The notes beneath the pieces were generated by a model, which did not search any database, was not told where the DNA came from, and worked only from the letters and a program-made list of their open reading frames with translations. Position numbers and translations under genes: made by a program. Positions 58,543 through 64,000 of a stretch of DNA of 64,000 nucleotides are shown piece after piece. The stretch is from Actinoplanes sp. SE50/110 (GTDB taxonomy: Bacteria; Actinomycetota; Actinomycetes; Mycobacteriales; Micromonosporaceae), in the NCBI RefSeq assembly GCF_900119315.1, contig NZ_LT827010.1:1006501-1070500 (forward strand), given 5' to 3'. Position 1 is the stretch's first letter, and every line of letters starts with the position of its first letter.

Positions 58543-59565
58543 ATGAAACACGGCGATGAAACAAGAGTCACGGTACGTGATCTGGCGGCCCGCACCGGTC
58601 TGTCCATCGCCACCGTCTCCCGGGTCCTCAACGACCGGGCGAACGTCGCTCCGGACACCCGCGACCGGGTGCTGCGCGCGATGGGCACGCTGGGCGAGCG
58701 CGCCCCGCGTCGGCGGGGCGTCCGGGCCCGGGCCGCCGGCGTCTTCGTCCGCTGTCCGTACGTGCTGACCGACTACTTCGGGCTGATCGTCTCCGCGGTC
58801 GCCGAGGCGTGCGAGCCGCACGGCCTGCATGTGATCCTGAACGCCGGCACCTCCGCCCAGCAGACCCGGGTGCTGCCCACCCTGCCGGAGCGCCGGGACG
58901 TGGCCGGCGCCGTGCTGATCCTGCCGCCGGAGCCGGGCGCCGAGCTGGTCCGGCTGCGCGACCGCGGTTTCCCGTTCGTACTGGTCGATCCGCGGATCTC
59001 GCCCCCGCGGGACGTGGCCGCGGTGTCCGCCGCGCACTTCGCCGGGGCCCGGGCGCTGACCGCCCACCTGATCGGCCTGGGGCATCGCCGGATCGGCATC
59101 ATCGGTGGGCCGCGTGACTGGCTGGCCAGCGACAACCGCTTCCACGGCTATCTCGCGCCGCTGGCCGACGCCGGCGTGCTGGCCGATCCGGCGCTGACCC
59201 GGTTCGTCGCCGAGCCGAACACCGGGCTGGGCTACCGGGCCGCGGTGGAGCTGCTGGACCTGCCGGAGCGGCCGACCGCGCTGCTGGCGTTCAACGACAA
59301 GATGGCGATCGGGGCGCTGCGGGCGGCCGCCGAGCGGGGCCTCAAGGTGCCGCACGACCTGTCGGTGGCCGGCTTCGACGACATCGACCTCGGCTCGGCC
59401 TGCGACCCGATGCTGACCACCGTGCGCCAGCCGCTCGGCGAGATGGGCCGGATGGCGGTCCACCTGCTGCTGCGCATGCTGGGCGGGCACCGGCTGGACG
59501 CGTTGCACCTGGAGCTGGGCACCGAGCTGGTGGTGCGTGGCTCGACCGGGCCGGTCCCGGCCTGA
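58543..59565 (+). CDS. LacI-family transcriptional regulator
   Basis: A 340-residue LacI/GalR protein. The N-terminal HTH reads VTVRDLAARTGLSIATVSRVLNDRANVAPDTRDRVLRAM, with hinge region about 50-60. The periplasmic-binding-like domain follows, with GHRRIGIIGGP and AFNDKMAIGALRAA and the C-terminal SVAGFDDIDLG. The ATG at 58543 gives the standard N-terminus. It directly precedes two GH30 glycosidase genes and very likely represses them until a sugar ligand is present. Confidence 0.92.
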   Translation: MKHGDETRVTVRDLAARTGLSIATVSRVLNDRANVAPDTRDRVLRAMGTLGERAPRRRGVRARAAGVFVRCPYVLTDYFGLIVSAVAEACEPHGLHVILNAGTSAQQTRVLPTLPERRDVAGAVLILPPEPGAELVRLRDRGFPFVLVDPRISPPRDVAAVSAAHFAGARALTAHLIGLGHRRIGIIGGPRDWLASDNRFHGYLAPLADAGVLADPALTRFVAEPNTGLGYRAAVELLDLPERPTALLAFNDKMAIGALRAAAERGLKVPHDLSVAGFDDIDLGSACDPMLTTVRQPLGEMGRMAVHLLLRMLGGHRLDALHLELGTELVVRGSTGPVPA

Positions 59566-59573
59566 CGTGTTTC

Positions 59574-59609
59574 ACGGTTCCGGAACGCGAACACCGCATC
59601 CGGAACCGT
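59574..59609. terminator. Inverted repeat between the lacI-type gene and GH30 genes
   Basis: ACGGTTCCGGA (59574-59584) and TCCGGAACCGT (59599-59609) are perfect 11-base arms with a 14-base loop, 8 bases after the regulator stop. It can form a terminator-like hairpin, though no T run follows. It may also contain the regulator's operator, as TTCCGGAA-type palindromes occur in each arm. Confidence 0.55.
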
Positions 59610-59683
59610 CAACTCATTGACTGGCTTATTTGGCAAAGGTTTCCTTCCTGTTACGCCATCCCCTTCCCCCGAGGGAGTCAGTC

Positions 59684-61531
59684 ATGCGGAAGACCCTGTT
59701 CGCCGCGGCGATACTGGGCGGCAGCCTGCTCTACGCCCCCGCCGCGCAGGCCGCCGGCGAGACCGTCAGCGTCTATCTCACCACCACGTCGGACAGTGCC
59801 GGGCGCACGGTCACCCGCGGGCTGCAGCAGCAGACGAACATCGCGTTCGGCCCGGCCGGTGGCAGCGCCGGCACCACGATCAACGTCGACGAGGGCACCA
59901 CCTACCAGACCTTCGAGGGCGGTGGCGCGTCGATCACCGACACCACCGCCTACCTGCTGCGGGGCGGGGCGGTCAGCGCGGCCACCCGGGACGCCGTGAT
60001 GACGAAACTGTTCAGTCCCACGGGCGGGATCGGGCTGTCCTTCGTACGCAACCCGATCGGTGCTTCTGATCTTTCGAGGCCGGGCAACGTGTCGCTGGAC
60101 GACACGTGTTGCGACCTCGCTGATTTCGGCGCCAACGGCTACGACACGAACGTGCGGCTGCTCACCCAGCAGGCGAAGCAGCTCAACCCGAGCCTGCGGG
60201 TGATGGCGGTGCCGTGGAGCGCACCGGGCTGGATGAAGGACAACGGCCGGATGGACCAGATGGGCTGGCTCAAGGCCGGGTACTACCCGATGTACGCGCA
60301 GTATCTGGTCAAGTACCTGCAGAGCTACCAGGCGGCGGGCGTGCCGGTCGACTACCTGTCGGTGCAGAACGAGCCGAACTGCTGCCAGGCATCCAACCCG
60401 ACCGCGATGACCTACCCGGGGATGAGCTGGAACCCGTCCGGGCTGGTTGAGTTCACCAAGAACAACGTGTACCCGGCGCTGCACGCGGCCGGGCTGAACA
60501 CCAGGGTGCTGGTGCACGACTGGAACTACGGCGACTACGCGAGTTTCGGCTCGGGGATCCTGGGCGACGCGGGGATCCGCACCGACCCGGCATTCGGCGG
60601 GATCGCCTGGCACGGCTACTCGGGCAGCGCCTCCACCGGCAGCGACGTGCACGCCACGTACCCGGCCGTGAAGCAGTTCGAGACCGAGCACTCCGGCGGC
60701 ACCTGGATCGGTGACCAGCACAACGAGGACCTGAACAACATCATCGACTACACCCGGAACTGGGGCGCTTCGGTGGTGAAGTGGAGCCTCGGCGTGGATC
60801 AGAACATGGGCCCGCACAACGGCGGCTGCGGCACCTGCACCGGCTTCATCACCGTGCAGAACGGCGGCTCCCGGGCCGGTCAGGTCGACTACACCGTCGA
60901 GTACTACACGATGGGTCACCTCACCAGGTTCGTGAAGCCGGGGGCGGTCCGGATCGACAGCAACGACGGCTCCGCGGTCCGCAACGTGGCCTGGCGCAAC
61001 CCGGACGGCTCCAAGGCGCTGATCGCGCACAACGGCGGCACGTCCAGCCAGTCGGTGCGGGTCAACTGGGGCGGGCAGTCGTTCATCTACACCCTCCCGG
61101 CCCGGACGACGGCGACCTTCACCTGGTCGGGCACCGCCGCACCGGATCCGTCCGGGACGATCACCGGGCTGGCCGGCAAGTGCGTGGACGTGGCCGGGGC
61201 GGCGACCGCCAACGGCACGGCCGTGCAGCTCTACACCTGCAACTCCTCGGCCGCGCAGCGGTGGACCCGGGCGTCGGACGGGACGCTGCGGGCACTCGGC
61301 AAGTGCCTGGACATCGTGGGGCCGAGCACGGCGGACGGCACGCTCGCGCATCTCTGGGACTGCCACACCGGTGCGTCGCAGAAGTGGACCTACGACGGTG
61401 CCGGTCAGCACCTCATCAACTCGTATTCCGGCAAATGTCTCGATGTGAAGGACAACAGCTCCGCGGACGCGACCCGGCTGCAGGTGTGGACCTGCACCTC
61501 CGGCGCCAACCAGAAGTGGGTGCTCAACTGA
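59684..61531 (+). CDS. Secreted GH30 glycoside hydrolase with C-terminal ricin-type lectin domain
   Basis: A 615-residue secreted enzyme. The signal peptide ends near AAQAAG (about residue 25). A GH30 catalytic barrel with beta side domain follows (about 60-485); the acid/base Glu is in SVQNEPNCC and the nucleophile Glu probably in FETEHSGG. The C-terminus (about 490-615) is a ricin B/CBM13 lectin with three Q-x-W repeats (AAQRW, ASQKW, ANQKW). GH30 enzymes act on beta-1,6-glucans, glucosylceramide or xylans; the exact substrate is not readable. Its stop overlaps the ATG of a second GH30 gene, so both are co-expressed under the LacI-type regulator. Confidence 0.88.
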   Translation: MRKTLFAAAILGGSLLYAPAAQAAGETVSVYLTTTSDSAGRTVTRGLQQQTNIAFGPAGGSAGTTINVDEGTTYQTFEGGGASITDTTAYLLRGGAVSAATRDAVMTKLFSPTGGIGLSFVRNPIGASDLSRPGNVSLDDTCCDLADFGANGYDTNVRLLTQQAKQLNPSLRVMAVPWSAPGWMKDNGRMDQMGWLKAGYYPMYAQYLVKYLQSYQAAGVPVDYLSVQNEPNCCQASNPTAMTYPGMSWNPSGLVEFTKNNVYPALHAAGLNTRVLVHDWNYGDYASFGSGILGDAGIRTDPAFGGIAWHGYSGSASTGSDVHATYPAVKQFETEHSGGTWIGDQHNEDLNNIIDYTRNWGASVVKWSLGVDQNMGPHNGGCGTCTGFITVQNGGSRAGQVDYTVEYYTMGHLTRFVKPGAVRIDSNDGSAVRNVAWRNPDGSKALIAHNGGTSSQSVRVNWGGQSFIYTLPARTTATFTWSGTAAPDPSGTITGLAGKCVDVAGAATANGTAVQLYTCNSSAAQRWTRASDGTLRALGKCLDIVGPSTADGTLAHLWDCHTGASQKWTYDGAGQHLINSYSGKCLDVKDNSSADATRLQVWTCTSGANQKWVLN

Positions 61532-63681
61532 TGTTGCTCAAGATGGCGATGGCGGTGGTGGTCGCTGCCACGCCCGCTGTGCCCTGCCCGCGGCCGGCGG
61601 TCACCGGCACCTATTCGGTCGGTGCGGCCCATTGGCAGCCCGCTCACGTCGCGCAAACGGGACAATCTGCCGCTACGGTGGTGATCGACCCGAGCCGGAC
61701 CGAACAGCGATACGAGGGCGTCGGCTTCTCGATCGACGAGACCGCCGTCGCCAACCTGTGGAAGCTCACTCCCGACCGGCGGGAACAGGCGATCAAGCTG
61801 CTGGTCGACCCGCGCACCGGCGCCGGCCTGGACCGCTTCCGCCTCACCATCGGCAGCCCCGACCTGATCGAGCACCTGCCGTTCTGGTCCTACGACGACC
61901 TGCCCGCCGGGGTCACCGAGGACCCGGAGCTGAAGTACTTCTCCGTCCAGCGCGACCTGGATCTGCACATCGTCGACACGATCAAGCTGATCCAGAAGTA
62001 CAACCCGCGGGCCACCTTCTTCGCCTCCGCGTGGAGCGCCCCGGCCTGGATGAAGACCAACAACAGGTTCCTCGGCGAGGTCGCCCTCAAGCCGGGCAGC
62101 ACCACCGACTACTACCAGGCCGGCAAGCTGCGCGACGACCGGATCGACGTGTTCGCCCGGTACTACGTCAGGTATCTGCAGGAGTACGCCCGGCTGGGCA
62201 TCAGGGTCGACGCGATCACGCTGCTCAACGAGCCGGGCATGGACGTCGTCTACCCCGCCATGGACATCAGCGTCGAGCAGCAGCAGAGACTCGCCGTCGC
62301 GATCAAGCGCGAGTTCCGCCGGGCCGGGCTGCGCACCAGCCTCTACGTCCACGACTTCAACTTCTGGGACTGGCGCGACCCGAACAGCACGGCCACCAAG
62401 AACTACTACCGGATCCTGAACGACCCGCAGGCCGCGCGGGCTGCCGACGCGATCGCGTTCCACCCGTACTGGGGTGACCCGCAGGTGATGCGCGACGCGT
62501 ACCGGCAGACCGGCAAACCGGTGCAGATGACCGAGACCAGCGACCTGTCCCCGTCGACCGTGCTGTCCTACTTCCGGCTCGACGCCAGCAGTTACATCCT
62601 CTGGGCGCAGACCACCGACCAGGACGGCGGCACCCTGCACTGGACCGGCGAGCGCAACAACAACGTCGACTGGGACGAGGTCGCCCGGACCAGTAGGTGG
62701 CCCGATCGGCTGGTCAAGGTCAACACCATCACCAAGGATTATTCGGTACGCGATGAGCTCTACCAACTGGGCCAGTTCGCCAGGTACCTGACGCCCGCGC
62801 ATGTGCGCGTCGAGTCCAGCACCACGGGCCACGGGATCAGCAACGTCGTCTACCGGGACGGGCGGGACTACGTCGCGGTGCTGGGCAACGCCAACGCCAC
62901 GGACACCGCCGTGCGGGTGGTGGCCGGCGACGACTCCTTCGTCACCACGGTGCCCGCCGGGGCGTACGCCACCTATCGATGGACCGGCAGCCGGACGGAC
63001 TCGCGGCACAACCGCGCCCCGCTGCTGCCCGGCGTGCCCCCGGTGACCGCCGACCAGTACGCCACCACCCGGATCGCCCTGCATGCGACCGATCCTGATC
63101 ATGACAGGCTGCACTACTACGCGGTCGATCTGCCGGCCGGTGCGAGCGTCGATCCGGACACCGGGGTCCTGACGCTGGACCCGGCAGTGCCCGGCGAGCA
63201 GCAGGTCACCGTCGCGGTCACCGACGGCAAGGCGTACGCCGAGACCACCGTGCACGTCACCGTCGTCCCGCACGGCGCCCCGGTCGGCGCGATCGTCGAG
63301 GCCGAGGCGTACACCGCACAGCACGGCTGGACCGAGGGCGGCGCCGACTTCGTCGAGAGCAACGGCGCGGCCAGCGGCGGCAAGGACGTCGGCTGGACCG
63401 CGCCCGGGAACTGGCTCGCCTACCGCTTCGACGTGCCGGCCGGCCCGCACCGGCTGGAGCTGCGGGTCGCCAACGGCACCGGGGCGGTGGCCACCGGCGC
63501 GATCTCGATCCGGGACGCGTCCGGCGCCGTGCTGGCCGGCGTCTCGGTGCCGGACACCGGCGGCTGGGCGGCATACCAAACGGTGGACGTGCCGGTCTCG
63601 CTGGCTGATGGTGATCAGACGCTTACGGTTTACTGTGAAAGCGGTGGGTTCAACCTGGACTACCTACGGCTGGCCGTGTAG
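61531..63681 (+). CDS. Secreted GH30-like glycoside hydrolase with Ig-like and CBM6 domains
   Basis: A 716-residue protein. A short hydrophobic start (MLLKMAMAVVVAATPAVP) serves as signal. The GH30-like barrel spans about 45-470, with acid/base Glu in LLNEPGMD and a likely nucleophile in QMTETSDLS. A cadherin/Ig-like strand-rich domain (about 490-585, with DPDHDRLHY and [19 protein letters not shown]) follows, and a C-terminal CBM6 (about 590-716; EAEAYTAQHGWTEGG start, FNLDYLRLAV end). It is related to but different from the upstream enzyme, with only the barrel in common. The start overlaps the upstream stop (TGATG). Substrate not assignable. Confidence 0.85.
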   Translation: MLLKMAMAVVVAATPAVPCPRPAVTGTYSVGAAHWQPAHVAQTGQSAATVVIDPSRTEQRYEGVGFSIDETAVANLWKLTPDRREQAIKLLVDPRTGAGLDRFRLTIGSPDLIEHLPFWSYDDLPAGVTEDPELKYFSVQRDLDLHIVDTIKLIQKYNPRATFFASAWSAPAWMKTNNRFLGEVALKPGSTTDYYQAGKLRDDRIDVFARYYVRYLQEYARLGIRVDAITLLNEPGMDVVYPAMDISVEQQQRLAVAIKREFRRAGLRTSLYVHDFNFWDWRDPNSTATKNYYRILNDPQAARAADAIAFHPYWGDPQVMRDAYRQTGKPVQMTETSDLSPSTVLSYFRLDASSYILWAQTTDQDGGTLHWTGERNNNVDWDEVARTSRWPDRLVKVNTITKDYSVRDELYQLGQFARYLTPAHVRVESSTTGHGISNVVYRDGRDYVAVLGNANATDTAVRVVAGDDSFVTTVPAGAYATYRWTGSRTDSRHNRAPLLPGVPPVTADQYATTRIALHATDPDHDRLHYYAVDLPAGASVDPDTGVLTLDPAVPGEQQVTVAVTDGKAYAETTVHVTVVPHGAPVGAIVEAEAYTAQHGWTEGGADFVESNGAASGGKDVGWTAPGNWLAYRFDVPAGPHRLELRVANGTGAVATGAISIRDASGAVLAGVSVPDTGGWAAYQTVDVPVSLADGDQTLTVYCESGGFNLDYLRLAV

Positions 63682-63701
63682 GGGCAGCCAGTCGCCGGGC
63701 T

Positions 63702-63732
63702 GCCGGAGGCGCGCCACAAGCTCGCCTCCGGC
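63702..63732. terminator. Bidirectional terminator between convergent genes
   Basis: GCCGGAGGCG (63702-63711) and CGCCTCCGGC (63723-63732) form a perfect 10-base stem with an 11-base loop, between the end of the second GH30 gene and the convergent partial gene. Confidence 0.65.
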
Positions 63733-63773
63733 CGCCTCAGAAACCGGGCCGGGTCGTCGGGCCCTGCCTGCGG

Positions 63774-64000
63774 TCAGACCGCGATGGCGGGTAGCGGTGG
63801 CGGGCTGATCGCCGCGCGGCCGGTGAAGCCGCGCCACGCGGCGGCCATCGCCCGGACGCCGGCGGTCAGCGCCGCCGGCTCGGCGACGAACGGAATCCGC
63901 AGGTGATCCGTGCTCGCACCGGACGGATCGAGCGATCCGCCGGGCAGGACCGCGACGCCTTCCCGGAGGGCCGCCTGCGCATACGAGGCCGCGTCCCCGT
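63774..64000 (-). CDS. C-terminal end of a MocR/PLP aminotransferase-like protein (partial)
   Basis: The last 75 codons of a gene entering from the right. The sequence contains SYAQAALREGVAVLPGGSL, then a DHLRIPFV strand and AMAAAWRGF near the end. This pattern (hydrophobic helix, small-residue turn, LR-(I/L)-PF strand) is typical of the small domain of fold-type I aminotransferases and of MocR-type GntR regulators. Which of the two it is cannot be told from this fragment. Confidence 0.6.
   Translation of the reverse strand, partial: GDAASYAQAALREGVAVLPGGSLDPSGASTDHLRIPFVAEPAALTAGVRAMAAAWRGFTGRAAISPPPLPAIAV

Overview
High-GC actinobacterial DNA, most likely from the Micromonosporaceae (Actinoplanes type). 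The grounds are strong G/C third-position bias, a SARP regulator, a leucine-rich leuA leader, an FxsB-type radical SAM enzyme, an actinobacterial lasso leader motif and a rare TTA codon. Genus is an inference. All calls come from reading the sequence, without database searches.

Left edge (1-5118, minus strand): a lasso-peptide operon running leftward. The order is ABC exporter, a 43-codon precursor, asparagine-synthetase-like cyclase, PqqD-like recognition protein, transglutaminase-like leader protease, a MauE-like membrane protein and the start of a thioredoxin-anchor-like protein cut by the window edge. The predicted core has a Gly1-Glu9 ring with Cys7 in the ring and Cys20 in the tail, the single-disulfide (class III, BI-32169-like) layout. 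The MauE/thioredoxin pair fits disulfide formation.

Centre (5351-48526): a nonribosomal peptide locus. It opens with a SARP/NB-ARC activator divergent from the lasso operon, then a SyrP/TauD-like dioxygenase, an MbtH protein, NRPS1 (A-T-C-A-T) and the 6598-residue NRPS2. NRPS2 has six C-A-T modules, five with unusual condensation domains, and ends in a fused serine beta-lactamase/PBP-like domain, probably the release or cyclisation domain. An MFS exporter follows, then an operon with a small membrane protein, an MmpL transporter and a lipoprotein. Next come a type II thioesterase, a second MbtH and NRPS3 (C-A-T-E-C, Ser code), an ArsR regulator with a paralogue of the small membrane protein, and NRPS4 (C-A-T). 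NRPS3 ends on a D-type C domain with no A domain, while NRPS1 starts with an A domain that has no C. The proposed order is therefore NRPS4 -> NRPS3 -> NRPS1 -> NRPS2, a decapeptide with a module split across two proteins. The ArsR promoter and the MmpL-operon promoter share a composite element at identical spacing. NRPS4 has a hairpin over its ribosome-binding site and a TTA codon at position 3.

Right part (48681-64000): apparently ordinary genome. It holds a propeller lipoprotein, an ECF sigma factor with a membrane-anchored propeller partner, an FxsB-family radical SAM enzyme without a visible precursor, and leuA with leader peptide and hairpin but an apparent one-base frameshift. These are followed by an SpoU/TrmH RNA methyltransferase, an FAD oxidoreductase divergent from an MmyB-like regulator, a DUF1023 hydrolase, a LacI regulator, two secreted GH30 glycosidases and the C-terminal end of a MocR/aminotransferase-like protein.
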